Assembly (NCBI RefSeq): GCF_001687365.1
Contig: NZ_LGLV01000009.1
Location: 1-64,000, forward strand
DNA length: 64,000 nucleotides
Direction of reading: 5' to 3'
Source: Pararhizobium polonicum
GTDB taxonomy: Bacteria > Pseudomonadota > Alphaproteobacteria > Rhizobiales > Rhizobiaceae
Part shown: one piece after another, positions 33,899-43,264 of the stretch
How the letters are laid out: the number at the start of each line of letters is the position of its first letter
Numbering within the stretch: the first letter of the stretch is position 1
The notes under the pieces: model-generated
Databases searched by the model: none
What the model saw: only the letters and a program-made list of their open reading frames with translations
Told to the model about the DNA's origin: nothing
Program-made: the position numbers and the translations under genes

Positions 33899-34762
33899 AT
33901 GCAGGCGGGAAACTCGGCGCCAGGTTTCAGCGAGAGCAATTCCGCTGACATCTTCGCGCAACGTCTTGCCAGTACCGAGCTGAAACCGCTGCCGCAAATC
34001 CTGACGGCGGCCGTGCAGCACCTCCATGCGCTGATCAAGGAATTTCGCCCGACGCCCGAGGATTGGAAGCGCGTGATCGCATTTCTGACCGAGGTGGGGC
34101 ATGCCTGCGACGAGCGCCGCCAGGAATGGGTGCTGCTGTCGGACCTGCTCGGCGCCTCGGCGCTCGTTGAGGAAATCAATTCCCGCCGCCCGAAAGGTGC
34201 CACACCCAACACCGTGCGCGGTCCTTTCTATCGCAAGGATGCTCCGCAATATCCGCTCGGCGCTTCGATCTCTCTCGACGGGGCGGGGGAGCCACTTCTG
34301 GTGTCAGGGCACGTACACGATCTCGATGGTCACCCGATTCCAGGCGCGGTGATCGAAACATGGCAGGCGAATGCGCTGGGGTTCTACGAGAACCAGCAGC
34401 CCGACATGCAGCCGGAATTCAACCTGCGTGGTATATTCAAGGCCGATCAGGACGGCGGATTTCGCTATTCGACGGTGCGGCCTTCCGGTTATGGCGTGCC
34501 TGACGATGGGCCTGTCGGCATGCTGCTCAAGCAGGCAGGCTATCCGTTACGGCGGCCCGCGCATCTGCATTTCATCATCAAGGCGCCGGGTTTCGAGCCG
34601 ATCACCACTCACATCTATGACGCCAACGATCCGCATCTCGACGAAGATGCCATCTTCGGGGTCAAGCAGGACCTTGTGTACGACTTTGAGCAGACCGACA
34701 GCGGCTGGAAGGCGGACATGACATTCGTCATGGCGCGGTCGAGAAACGGAGGCCGTTCATGA
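33899..34762 (+). CDS. Intradiol dioxygenase, hydroxyquinol 1,2-dioxygenase type (copy 1)
   Basis: This is a 287-residue Fe(III) intradiol dioxygenase with an N-terminal helical dioxygenase_N domain (about 1-110) and the catalytic beta-sandwich. The ATG at 33899 is behind GGAGGAG. Likely iron ligands are Tyr in ANALGFYENQ, Tyr in RPSGYGVPDDG, and the His pair in RPAHLHFIIK. It opens 1,2,4-trihydroxybenzene to maleylacetate. It overlaps the maleylacetate reductase gene by 4 bases, which strongly supports the hydroxyquinol assignment over catechol. A second, similar gene lies at 42344. Confidence 0.9.
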   Translation: MQAGNSAPGFSESNSADIFAQRLASTELKPLPQILTAAVQHLHALIKEFRPTPEDWKRVIAFLTEVGHACDERRQEWVLLSDLLGASALVEEINSRRPKGATPNTVRGPFYRKDAPQYPLGASISLDGAGEPLLVSGHVHDLDGHPIPGAVIETWQANALGFYENQQPDMQPEFNLRGIFKADQDGGFRYSTVRPSGYGVPDDGPVGMLLKQAGYPLRRPAHLHFIIKAPGFEPITTHIYDANDPHLDEDAIFGVKQDLVYDFEQTDSGWKADMTFVMARSRNGGRS

Positions 34763-35820
34763 GCCGCACATTTAGCTATCAGGGCAGTGCTGCGCATATC
34801 GTTTTCGGTGAAGGACGCAGCCAGACTGCCGGCGAATGGATCGAAAAGCTCGGCTGCAGCCGCGCCCTGGTGCTTTCCACGCCGCATCAGAAAGCCGATG
34901 CCGAAGGGGTGGCCGCAAGGCTTGGCCCGCTTTCCGCCGGCGTGTTTGCGGGGGCTGTGATGCATACGCCGGTCGAGGTGACCGAAGCGGCCATGGAGGT
35001 GGTTCGCAGGAGCGGTGCCGATTGCGTCGTTTCGCTCGGCGGCGGATCGACAACCGGCTTGGGCAAGGCGATCGCCTACCGCACCGACCTGCCGCAGGTC
35101 GTCATTCCCACCACTTATGCCGGTTCCGAGGTGACATCGATCCTCGGCCAGACCGAAGGCGGGCGCAAGACCACCGTCAAGGATGCAAGGATCCTGCCTG
35201 AAGTGGTGATCTATGATGCGGCCCTGACCACCGGCCTGCCGGTCGGGCTCTCGGTCACATCGGGGTTGAATGCCATGGCCCATGCGATGGAGGCGCTTTA
35301 CGCGCAGGACCGAAACCCGATCTCCAGCCTGATGGCCGTCGAGGGACTGCGTGCCTTCCAGTCTGCGCTGCCGGCAATCGTGGCCACGCCCGGCGACCTT
35401 GCCGTGCGCGCCGACGGTCTCTACGGCGCGTGGCTCTGCGGCACAGTGCTCGGCACGGTCGGTATGGCACTGCATCACAAGATCTGTCACACGCTGGGCG
35501 GCACGTTCGATACACCGCATGCCGAAACCCATGCGATCATGCTGCCGCATACGGCATCCTTCAACGCTGTTGCGGTGCCCGAACTCCTGGCCCCGGTGGC
35601 GGAGATTTTCGGCGGTTCCGTGGGCGGCGGGCTGTGGGATTTTGCCAAGTCGATCGGTGCGCCGATGGCCCTGCAGCACCTGGGGTTGACCGAGGCCGAT
35701 CTCGACCGGGCAAGCCAGATCGCCGTCGAGAACCCCTATTGGAATCCACGGCCCATCGACAAGCGGTCGATCCGCGAACTCTTGCAGCATGCATGGGAAG
35801 GCAATCGACCGACATCATAG
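34759..35820 (+). CDS. Maleylacetate reductase
   Basis: This is a 353-residue iron-containing-alcohol-dehydrogenase-family enzyme of the maleylacetate reductase branch, which reduces maleylacetate to 3-oxoadipate with NAD(P)H. Marks are CVVSLGGGSTTGLGKAIAY (nucleotide binding), VIPTTYAGSEVTSILGQTEGG and the metal-region histidines in MALHHKICHTLGGTFDTPHAETHA. The length fits TfdF, GraC and similar proteins. It shares a 4-base overlap with the dioxygenase gene. It is the common outlet of both hydroxyquinol dioxygenases and possibly of the hydroquinone branch. Cytoplasmic. Confidence 0.93.
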   Translation: MSRTFSYQGSAAHIVFGEGRSQTAGEWIEKLGCSRALVLSTPHQKADAEGVAARLGPLSAGVFAGAVMHTPVEVTEAAMEVVRRSGADCVVSLGGGSTTGLGKAIAYRTDLPQVVIPTTYAGSEVTSILGQTEGGRKTTVKDARILPEVVIYDAALTTGLPVGLSVTSGLNAMAHAMEALYAQDRNPISSLMAVEGLRAFQSALPAIVATPGDLAVRADGLYGAWLCGTVLGTVGMALHHKICHTLGGTFDTPHAETHAIMLPHTASFNAVAVPELLAPVAEIFGGSVGGGLWDFAKSIGAPMALQHLGLTEADLDRASQIAVENPYWNPRPIDKRSIRELLQHAWEGNRPTS

Positions 35821-35844
35821 CGAACTCTCGGGAGGAGGAGCACA

Positions 35845-37125
35845 ATGACAACAAGACGCGAATTCCTGAAACAGACGGCTGCCACGGGCGTACTGGCCGC
35901 AACGTCGGGACTGGCCATGCCGGCAATCGCCCAGGCTGCACCGATCAAGCTCGGCTATGTCAGTCCGCAGACCGGTCCGCTTGCCGCTTTTGGCGAGGCC
36001 GATAAATTCGTCATCGACAGTTTTCTTGCGACCACCAGGAAGATGGGCCTGAACTACGAAGTCGTGGTCAAGGACAGCCAGTCCAACCCCAACCGCGCGG
36101 CCGAGGTGGCCAAGGAACTGATCCTCACCGACGAGGTCAACCTGATGCTGGTTTCCTCGACGCCGGAAACCACCAATCCCGTCTCCACCACGTGCGAGGC
36201 GGAGGAAATGCCCTGCATCTCGACGGTGGCACCCTGGCAGCCCTGGTACATTGGCCAGCAGGCCAATCCCGGCGATCCGGCGTCATGGAAGCCCTTCAAC
36301 TTCGCCTACCATTTCTTCTGGGGGCTGGAGGATGTCATCGCGGTGTTCACGGGCATGTGGGCACAGGTGGAAACCAACAAGCAGGCCGGTGGGCTCTTCC
36401 CGAACGATGGTGACGGCAATGCCTGGGGCGACAAGGTCGTCGGCTTTCCGCCGGTGCTCGAAAAGCTCGGGTATACCCTGACCGATCCTGGCCGCTTCCA
36501 GAACCTGTCCGATGATTTTTCGGCACAGATCAACGCCTTCAAGCAGGCGAATGCGGAGATCGTCACCGGCGTGGTCATTCCGCCGGATCTTGCGACCTTC
36601 TGGAATCAGGCCAGGCAGCAGGGCTTCAAGCCAAAGGTGGCTTCGATCGGCAAGGCTCTGCTGTTCCCGCAAACGGTGGAAACGCTGGGCGAGGCTGGCC
36701 ACAATCTCTCGACCGAAGTCTGGTGGACGCCCACCCATCCGTTCAAGTCCTCGCTGACAGGCGAGACGGCCGCACAGGTAGCGGACGCCTTTACCAAGGC
36801 CACCGGCCGCCCCTGGACGCAGCCGATCGGCTTTGCGCATGCACTGTTCGAACTCGCCGTCGATGTCATGAAGCGCGCCGGCGATCCCACCGATGGCGAA
36901 GCCGTGGCAAAGACAATCGGCGAGACCCGGCTCGACACACTGGTCGGCCCGATTGCGTGGGGCAGCAGCAACCTGCCGCCATTTGCTGCCAAAAATGTCG
37001 CCAAGACCCCGCTGGTCGGCGGCCAGTGGCGGCTCAGGGACGGCGGCGGCTACGATCTCGTCGTGGTCGAGAATGGACTGGCAACCAACGTGCCACTCGG
37101 CGGCAAGATGGAAGCGATCGTCTGA
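35845..37125 (+). CDS. Branched-chain-type ABC substrate-binding protein (set A)
   Basis: This is a 426-residue Periplas_BP_6 receptor with a twin-arginine type signal (TTRREFLKQTAATG ... AIAQA), preceded by GGGAGGAGGAG. It has IKLGYVSPQTGPLAAFGEAD, DSQSNPNRAAEVAKEL, APWQPWYIGQQANPGDP and the C-terminal FGG-like VGGQWRLRDGGG. It is closely similar to the orphan receptor at 46094 and less so to that at 50327. Placed between the maleylacetate reductase gene and genes for two ATPases and two permeases, it probably takes up an aromatic acid or phenolic compound rather than an amino acid. Confidence 0.9.
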   Translation: MTTRREFLKQTAATGVLAATSGLAMPAIAQAAPIKLGYVSPQTGPLAAFGEADKFVIDSFLATTRKMGLNYEVVVKDSQSNPNRAAEVAKELILTDEVNLMLVSSTPETTNPVSTTCEAEEMPCISTVAPWQPWYIGQQANPGDPASWKPFNFAYHFFWGLEDVIAVFTGMWAQVETNKQAGGLFPNDGDGNAWGDKVVGFPPVLEKLGYTLTDPGRFQNLSDDFSAQINAFKQANAEIVTGVVIPPDLATFWNQARQQGFKPKVASIGKALLFPQTVETLGEAGHNLSTEVWWTPTHPFKSSLTGETAAQVADAFTKATGRPWTQPIGFAHALFELAVDVMKRAGDPTDGEAVAKTIGETRLDTLVGPIAWGSSNLPPFAAKNVAKTPLVGGQWRLRDGGGYDLVVVENGLATNVPLGGKMEAIV

Positions 37126-37150
37126 TTATGGCCTGATGAAGCCAACGAGG

Positions 37151-37173
37151 GGCCGCGAGGAGGCGGCCTTTTT
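37151..37173 (+). terminator. Factor-independent terminator or attenuator after set A receptor gene
   Basis: GGCCGC (37151-37156) and GCGGCC (37163-37168) form a perfect stem with a 6-base loop, then TTTTT. It lies 26 bp after the receptor stop and 20 bp before the ATPase ATG, so it should make receptor expression exceed ATPase and permease expression by partial read-through. Confidence 0.8.
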
Positions 37174-37192
37174 ACCCCCGGGAGGATGAACC

Positions 37193-37912
37193 ATGCCGAT
37201 TCTTGAGCTGGATGGAGTGTCGAAAAAGTTTGGCGCGCTGACGGTCGCCGAACAGATTTCGTTCGCGGTCCAGCCGGGCGAGGCGCTTGGTATCATCGGC
37301 CCGAACGGCGCCGGAAAATCGACATTGTTCAACCTGATCACCGGCAATATCGCCGCCGATTCCGGTACCATCCGGTTTGAGGAACGTGACGTGACGCGGA
37401 CGCCGCCGATGCAGCGCTGCTTTGCCGGCATGGGGCGGACCTTCCAGATCCCGCAGCCTTTCGAGCAATTGACCGTGTTCGAGAACCTGGTCGTCGCCGG
37501 AGCCTTCGGGGCTCGAAAGACCGAAGGCGAAGTGACCGACCGCTGTGCCGAGATCCTGATCGATACCGGATTGATCGACAGGGCGAACGCCACCGCCGGC
37601 AGCCTTTCGCTTCTGCAAAGAAAGCGGCTTGAGCTTGCCCGCGCCATGGCCACCGAACCGAAGCTGCTGCTGCTCGATGAAATCGCAGGCGGCCTGACCG
37701 AGGGTGAATGCCGGGCGCTGGTGGCGACCATTCGCGGCGTTCACGCCAAGGGGGTCGCGGTAATTTGGATCGAGCATGTGCTGCATGCGCTCAATTCCGT
37801 GGTCGAGCGGCTGCTGGTGCTGCATTTCGGCAAGGTGATCGGAATCGGCAAGCCCGAGGAGATCATGGCATCGAGGGACGTGCGGGAGATCTATCTGGGG
37901 ATAGAGATCTGA
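37193..37912 (+). CDS. LivG-type ABC ATPase (set A)
   Basis: This is a 239-residue ATPase with Walker A GPNGAGKST, the C-loop reduced to SLSLLQRKRLELARAM and Walker B LLLLDEIAGGL, followed by WIEHVLHAL. The LivG-type features include the RTFQIPQPFEQLTV segment. Its stop overlaps the next ATPase start by one base (TGATG). It provides half the energising pair of the importer. GGGAGGA precedes the ATG. Confidence 0.93.
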   Translation: MPILELDGVSKKFGALTVAEQISFAVQPGEALGIIGPNGAGKSTLFNLITGNIAADSGTIRFEERDVTRTPPMQRCFAGMGRTFQIPQPFEQLTVFENLVVAGAFGARKTEGEVTDRCAEILIDTGLIDRANATAGSLSLLQRKRLELARAMATEPKLLLLDEIAGGLTEGECRALVATIRGVHAKGVAVIWIEHVLHALNSVVERLLVLHFGKVIGIGKPEEIMASRDVREIYLGIEI

Positions 37913-38631
37913 TGGCACTGATCGAAACACGCGCACTCAAGGCTTTCTATGGCGACTTCCAGGCGCTGTTCGGCGTCGACATCGTGTTTGAACAAGGCGA
38001 AACCGTCGCCATCATCGGCGCCAATGGTGCCGGCAAGACGACGCTGATGCGCTCGATTGCGGGTGTTCTTCGTAACGATCCGGGCGCCATTCTCTATCGC
38101 GACGAGCCGATCGGCGCGCTGGCCGCGCCGGCTGTCATGGGCCGGGGCATCGCCATGGTACCGGAAGGTCGCCGGCTGTTTCCGTCCCTCAGCGTCGAGG
38201 AGAACCTGCTGGTCGGCAATTATGGCCGCAAGGTCGCCGGTCCCTGGACCCTCGAGACCGTCTACGGTCTGTTCCCGATTCTCAAGGAGCGCCGCCACAA
38301 GCCTTCAACCGCGCTCTCCGGTGGCCAACAGCAGATGGTGGCGATCGGCCGCGCGCTGATGTCCAACCCGGATGTGCTGCTTTGCGACGAGATCAGCCTC
38401 GGGCTGGCGCCGGTCGTGGTGCGCGACATCTACGCAGCCTTCCCTCGCATCCGCGAGACCGGTGCCGCGATTGTCGTTGTCGAGCAGGACATCGCCCAGG
38501 CGCTCAAGGTCGCCGATCGGGTCTATTGCATGATGGAGGGGCGCATCACGCTCACCGGCAAGCCGCAGGACCTGCATCGCGACGCCATTCACACGGCATA
38601 TTTTGGAGCGGACGGTCATGAACCTGCTTGA
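37912..38631 (+). CDS. LivF-type ABC ATPase (set A)
   Basis: This is a 239-residue ATPase with Walker A GANGAGKTT, MVPEGRRLFPSLSVEENLLVG, signature LSGGQQQMVAIGRALM and Walker B LLCDEISLGLAP. The start follows the LivG-type stop with a one-base overlap. It overlaps the LivH-type gene by 14 bases. Confidence 0.93.
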   Translation: MALIETRALKAFYGDFQALFGVDIVFEQGETVAIIGANGAGKTTLMRSIAGVLRNDPGAILYRDEPIGALAAPAVMGRGIAMVPEGRRLFPSLSVEENLLVGNYGRKVAGPWTLETVYGLFPILKERRHKPSTALSGGQQQMVAIGRALMSNPDVLLCDEISLGLAPVVVRDIYAAFPRIRETGAAIVVVEQDIAQALKVADRVYCMMEGRITLTGKPQDLHRDAIHTAYFGADGHEPA

Positions 38632-39481
38632 TACCCTCCTCCAGGGCGTGCTGCTCGGTGGTCTCTACGCGCTGTTTGCGGCGGGCCTCAGTCTGGTCTT
38701 CGGCATCATGCGGCTGGTCAACCTGGCCCATGGCGACCTGATCGTTCTCGCCGCCTTCGTGATTCTCGTTCTTGTGTCCGCCCTCGGCCTCCATCCCTTT
38801 GTCGCCGCGGTGGTTGCCGCGCCGTTGATGTTCGCCGTGGGCTGGCTGCTGCAATTCCATTTGCTCAACCGGGCCCTTGGCAAGGACATGATGCCGCCGC
38901 TGCTGGTGACGTTCGGTCTGTCCATCGTCATCCAGAACGGTTTGCTCGAAGGTTTCACCGCCGACAGCCGGCGCGTATCGGCAGGATGGCTGGAAACCGC
39001 GTCTATCCCGCTAGGCCCGGTAAACGCCGGCGTCATGCCGGTCCTGACCTTTGCCTCCGCGATCCTGATCATCGTCATGCTCAACCAGTTGATCTACCGC
39101 ACGTCCGTCGGCCGCGCCTTCCGGGCCACCTCGGACGATCCGGTCACGGCCGGGCTGATGGGCATACAGCCGAAGCGCATTTTCGCGCTCGCGACCGGTC
39201 TTGCCATGGTGGTGGTGACGATCGCCGCGCTCTATCTCGGGACACGCGCCAATTTCGACCCGACATCGGGACCGGCGCGGCTGATCTATGCTTTCGAGGC
39301 GGTTATCATCGGCGGGCTCGGTTCGCTGTGGGGTACGCTCGCCGGCGGCATCATCCTGGGCGTCGCACAGACGCTCGGCGCCGCCATCAATCCGGAATGG
39401 CAGATCCTCAGCGGTCATCTTGCTTTCCTGCTCGTCCTGTTGTTCAAGCCGCGCGGCCTGTTTCCGCGCGCGGTCGATTGA
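38618..39481 (+). CDS. LivH-type ABC permease (set A)
   Basis: This is a 287-residue membrane protein with about eight hydrophobic segments. It begins MNLLDTLLQGVLLGGLYALF; the ATG at 38618 lies inside the LivF-type gene. Markers are FGIMRLVNLAHGDLIVLAAF and the cytoplasmic-loop VIIGGLGSLWGTLAGGIILG. It forms the pore with the LivM-type protein. Confidence 0.93.
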   Translation: MNLLDTLLQGVLLGGLYALFAAGLSLVFGIMRLVNLAHGDLIVLAAFVILVLVSALGLHPFVAAVVAAPLMFAVGWLLQFHLLNRALGKDMMPPLLVTFGLSIVIQNGLLEGFTADSRRVSAGWLETASIPLGPVNAGVMPVLTFASAILIIVMLNQLIYRTSVGRAFRATSDDPVTAGLMGIQPKRIFALATGLAMVVVTIAALYLGTRANFDPTSGPARLIYAFEAVIIGGLGSLWGTLAGGIILGVAQTLGAAINPEWQILSGHLAFLLVLLFKPRGLFPRAVD

Positions 39482-39488
39482 GGTGCCG

Positions 39489-40589
39489 ATGACCGTTCTC
39501 TCCCGACAGGTATTCAACGTCGAGACCCGTACAAGGACATCCTCTGCATTCGCGGGCGTAGCCGCGCTGGTCGTCGTGGTGGCCGCGGCAGCCCCATTCC
39601 TGGTCTCGCGTGGGGCAATCCAGGACCTGTTCTTTATCCTGACGATGCTGGTTCTGGCGCAATGCTGGAACCTGCTGGCAGGCTATGCCGGGCTTATTTC
39701 GGTCGGCCAGCAACTGTTCGTCGGCTGCGGCGCCTATGCGATGTTCGCTGTCGTGACACTGGCGGGGCTCGATCCCCTGGTCGCCATTCTGGCGGCGGGA
39801 TTGTTTGCCGCGCTGGTCGCCGTGCCGACGGCGTTCTTCACCTTCCGGCTCTACGGGCCGTACTTCGCCATCGGCACATGGGTGATTGCCGAAGTCGGCC
39901 GCCTTCTCTTCGCTCAATGGAAGGCGCTGGGTGGCGGCACCGGAACGTCCCTGCCGCGCGAGGCGATCCGCGACATGGCCGGTATCGATCTGCTCAAAAA
40001 TACATTCGGCATGAAGTCGGCACAGGCCGGGGACGCGCTCACCTATTGGCTGGCGCTGATCCTGGCCGTTGCCGCGATCGGCTTCATCTACCGTCTTCTC
40101 CGCTCCAGGCAGGGGCTCGGTCTCGCGGCCGTCCGCGACAATGAGCAGGCCGCGCGTGCCGTTGGTGTCGATGCTCGGCGCATGAAGGCGCTGGTCTATC
40201 TGGCGACCGCCTTCATTACCGGCATGGCGGGCGCGCTCATCTATGTTCAGAAGCAACGAATCTCGCCGGATGCCGCTTTCTCGCTTCTCGACTGGACGGC
40301 CTATGTGATCTTCATCGTGGTGATCGGCGGCATCGGTACGATCGAGGGGCCGATCGTCGGTGTCATCGTCTTCTTCCTGCTGCAGCACCTTTTGGCCGAC
40401 TATGGCTCCTGGTACCTGCTGATACTGGGCATGATCGCGATCGCAACGATGCTGTTTGCGCCCCGTGGGCTTTGGGGTCTGTTCTCCGCGCGCACCGGAA
40501 TCCAGCTCTTTCCCGTCCGCCGCATCCTCAAGGGCGGGGCTCCAGACATTTCGAATTCACAAGACATCAAGGGAGGGCCGCATGGCTGA
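39489..40589 (+). CDS. LivM-type ABC permease (set A)
   Basis: This is a 366-residue membrane protein with about ten hydrophobic segments, including the LAQCWNLLAGYAGLISVGQQLFVG region and the cytoplasmic RSRQGLGLAAVRDNEQAARAVG loop, both standard for LivM. I chose the ATG at 39489, because the longer upstream reading lies over the LivH-type gene. It ends 8 bases inside the following monooxygenase gene, linking transport with catabolism in one unit. Confidence 0.92.
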   Translation: MTVLSRQVFNVETRTRTSSAFAGVAALVVVVAAAAPFLVSRGAIQDLFFILTMLVLAQCWNLLAGYAGLISVGQQLFVGCGAYAMFAVVTLAGLDPLVAILAAGLFAALVAVPTAFFTFRLYGPYFAIGTWVIAEVGRLLFAQWKALGGGTGTSLPREAIRDMAGIDLLKNTFGMKSAQAGDALTYWLALILAVAAIGFIYRLLRSRQGLGLAAVRDNEQAARAVGVDARRMKALVYLATAFITGMAGALIYVQKQRISPDAAFSLLDWTAYVIFIVVIGGIGTIEGPIVGVIVFFLLQHLLADYGSWYLLILGMIAIATMLFAPRGLWGLFSARTGIQLFPVRRILKGGAPDISNSQDIKGGPHG

Positions 40590-42336
40590 CATCACCACCG
40601 ACGTACTCATCATCGGCACAGGACCGGCGGGATCCGCCACTGCGGCGCTGCTGTCGACCTATGGGGTCGAGAACATGGTCATCAACCGCTACCGCTGGCT
40701 GGCCAGCACGCCGCGTGCCCACATCACCAACCAGCGCACAATGGAAGTGCTGCGCGACCTCGGCCGCAATGTGGAAGACGAGGCTTATATGTTCGCCGCA
40801 GAACAGGACCTGATGGGCGAGAATGTCTTCTGCACGTCCCTCACCGGCGAGGAGATCGGCCGGATGAAAAGCTGGGGCAAGCATCCGCTGTCGCGTGCCG
40901 AGCACCAGCTTTCGTCGCCAAGCCACATGAACGACCTGCCGCAGACCTTCATGGAACCGCTGCTGTTCAAGACCGCCTGTTCGCGCGGCACGCAGGCACG
41001 GATGTCGACGGAATATCTCAGCCACGTTCAGGATGCCGATGGTGTCACCACCACCTGCCGCGACCGGCTGACCAACAAGGACATCACCATCCGCTCGAAG
41101 TTCCTGGTTGGTGCCGATGGCGGCAATTCCAAGGTCGCCGAACATGCGGGCCTGACCTATGAGGGCAAGATGGGTGTCGGCGGTTCGATGAATATCCTGT
41201 TCGAGGCGGATCTGTCGCGCCATGTCGCCCACCGCCCGTCGGTACTCTACTGGGTGCTGCAGCCGGGGGCCGATGTCGGCGGTATCGGCATGGGACTGGT
41301 GCGCATGGTGCGCCCCTGGAACGAGTGGCTGATCGTCTGGGGCTATGACATCAACCAGCCGGCGCCCGAAGTGAGCGACGATTTCGCCATCAAGGTGGTG
41401 CGCGACCTCGTCGGCGATCAGGAACTGAAACCGAAGATCAAGTCCGTCTCGACCTGGACGGTCAACAACATGTATGCGACGAAAACCGCAAGCGGCCGCG
41501 TGTTCTGCGCGGGCGATGCGATCCACCGCCATCCGCCTTCGAACGGGCTGGGCTCCAACACCTCGATCCAGGACGCATTCAATCTTGCCTGGAAACTGGC
41601 GGCAGTCATCAAGGGGCAAGCCGGACTTGGATTGCTCGACAGCTACGACACCGAACGCGCGCCGATTGCCAAGCAGATCGTGACCCGCGCCAACAAGTCG
41701 ATCGAGGAGTTCGGGCCGATCTTCAAGGCGCTCGGCCTGCTGGACTCCGTCGATCCGGTGAAGATGCAACAGAACATGGATGCCCGCTGCGACGACACCG
41801 ACGCGGCCGAACAGCAGCGCGCTGCCATCCGCAAGGCGATTGCCTCCAAGGTCTATGAATTCGATGCCCACGGCGTCGAGATGAATCAGCGCTACAGGTC
41901 AAGCGCGATTGTTACCGATGGTCAGCCCGAACCGGCATTCGAGAAAGATGCCGAACTGCATTTCCAGCCCACCACCTGGCCCGGCGCCCGGCTGCCGCAT
42001 GCCTGGCTGTTCGGCCAGAACGGCGAAAAGGTGTCGACGCTGGATCTCACAGGCCACGGCGTCTTTACCGTGCTGACGGGGGTCGGCGGCGATGGCTGGG
42101 TCGAGGCCGCGAAGTCGCTGGGCAAGGCATTCGGCATGACGATCGCCGTGCACAAGATCGGACCGCGCCAGGAATGGCAGGACCTTGTCGGAGACTGGGC
42201 CAACATGCGTGAAATCCGCGATTCCGGCGTCTTGCTGGTGAGGCCCGATCATCATGTCGCCTGGCGTGCCGAAGGGATGGTTGCCGATCCGCAAGCTGAA
42301 CTTCGCCGTGTCCTCAATTCCATCCTGAACAAGTGA
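40582..42336 (+). CDS. FAD-dependent phenol hydroxylase (TfdB/PheA type)
   Basis: This is a 584-residue single-component aromatic hydroxylase of the FAD_binding_3 class. It has the dinucleotide fold IIGTGPAGSATAALL at the N-terminus, the DG-type FLVGADGGNSKVAEHAG block, and GRVFCAGDAIHRHPPSNGLG for FAD ribityl binding, plus the thioredoxin-like C-terminal domain of phenol hydroxylases. TfdB-like enzymes ortho-hydroxylate phenols with NADPH and O2. Here it precedes a hydroxyquinol dioxygenase by 7 bp, so it probably turns a dihydroxybenzene (resorcinol or 4-substituted catechol) or a phenol into hydroxyquinol or its analogue. GGGAGG precedes the ATG. Confidence 0.9.
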   Translation: MADITTDVLIIGTGPAGSATAALLSTYGVENMVINRYRWLASTPRAHITNQRTMEVLRDLGRNVEDEAYMFAAEQDLMGENVFCTSLTGEEIGRMKSWGKHPLSRAEHQLSSPSHMNDLPQTFMEPLLFKTACSRGTQARMSTEYLSHVQDADGVTTTCRDRLTNKDITIRSKFLVGADGGNSKVAEHAGLTYEGKMGVGGSMNILFEADLSRHVAHRPSVLYWVLQPGADVGGIGMGLVRMVRPWNEWLIVWGYDINQPAPEVSDDFAIKVVRDLVGDQELKPKIKSVSTWTVNNMYATKTASGRVFCAGDAIHRHPPSNGLGSNTSIQDAFNLAWKLAAVIKGQAGLGLLDSYDTERAPIAKQIVTRANKSIEEFGPIFKALGLLDSVDPVKMQQNMDARCDDTDAAEQQRAAIRKAIASKVYEFDAHGVEMNQRYRSSAIVTDGQPEPAFEKDAELHFQPTTWPGARLPHAWLFGQNGEKVSTLDLTGHGVFTVLTGVGGDGWVEAAKSLGKAFGMTIAVHKIGPRQEWQDLVGDWANMREIRDSGVLLVRPDHHVAWRAEGMVADPQAELRRVLNSILNK

Positions 42337-42343
42337 GACGATC

Positions 42344-43231
42344 ATGGCAACGCACGAAAAAGGCTTTTTCACCGAGGACGATTCCGTCGCCGTCGTCACC
42401 GGCCGTAACATAAACGCCAGGGATGAACGGCTGAAGCAGGTGATGGAGGTCATCACTCGCAAGCTGCACGAAGCGGTCAAGGAGATCGAACCGACCCAGG
42501 ACGAATGGATGCAGGCGATCCTGTTCCTGACCCGGACGGGCCAGACCTGCAACGAATGGCGTCAGGAATATATCCTGTTGTCGGACGTGCTGGGTGTCTC
42601 GATGCTGGTGGATGCGATCAACAACCGCAAGCCGTCCGGCGCATCGGAGAGCACGGTTCTCGGCCCCTTCCACGTCGCCGACGCACCGGAACTGCCGATG
42701 GGCGCCAATATCTGCCTCGATGCCAAGGGCGAGGACATGTTCATCGAGGGTCGTATCCTCGATACGTCAGGCAAACCGATCGCCGATGCCGTTATCGATG
42801 TCTGGCAGGCCAATGACGAAGGTTTCTACGATGTCCAGCAGAAGGGGATCCAGCCGGATTTCAACCTGCGCGGCATTTTCCGCACCGGACCGGACGGCCG
42901 CTACTGCTTCCGCGCCGTCAAGCCGAAATACTATCCGATCCCGGACGATGGTCCGGTGGGACAGTTGCTGGGCCAGCTCGGCCGCCATCCTTACCGCCCC
43001 GCGCATCTGCATTACATCATCAAGGCCGATGGTTATGAGACGCTGACCACCCACATCTTCGATCCCGACGACCCCTATATCAACTCGGATGCGGTGTTTG
43101 GTGTGAAGGAAAGCCTGCTGGCCAAGTTCAACAGAATGCATGATCCGGCACGCGCGCAGGAATACGGGTTTGCCGGCGATTTCTGGGATGTGGACCATGA
43201 TTTTGTTCTGGCGCGGAAGGGGGAGACCTGA
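42344..43231 (+). CDS. Intradiol dioxygenase, hydroxyquinol 1,2-dioxygenase type (copy 2)
   Basis: This is a 295-residue intradiol dioxygenase with N-terminal dioxygenase_N domain and Fe(III) ligand region: Tyr in ANDEGFYDVQQ, Tyr in VKPKYYPIPDDG, and the His pair in RPAHLHYIIK. It is clearly paralogous to the 33899 gene, but the two differ throughout and probably prefer different substituted hydroxyquinols. It follows the hydroxylase gene by 7 bp, suggesting the two enzymes act in sequence. The convergent LysR gene begins about 30 bp beyond its stop. Confidence 0.92.
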   Translation: MATHEKGFFTEDDSVAVVTGRNINARDERLKQVMEVITRKLHEAVKEIEPTQDEWMQAILFLTRTGQTCNEWRQEYILLSDVLGVSMLVDAINNRKPSGASESTVLGPFHVADAPELPMGANICLDAKGEDMFIEGRILDTSGKPIADAVIDVWQANDEGFYDVQQKGIQPDFNLRGIFRTGPDGRYCFRAVKPKYYPIPDDGPVGQLLGQLGRHPYRPAHLHYIIKADGYETLTTHIFDPDDPYINSDAVFGVKESLLAKFNRMHDPARAQEYGFAGDFWDVDHDFVLARKGET

Positions 43232-43264
43232 GCTTCGGCATCTGGACCGCCGCCATCCCGCATT

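Noticed and set aside
40567-41871. A 434-codon open frame on the minus strand
   Set aside because: It is antisense to the flavoprotein hydroxylase, whose FAD-binding motifs are unmistakable. Such frames are common in high-GC DNA.
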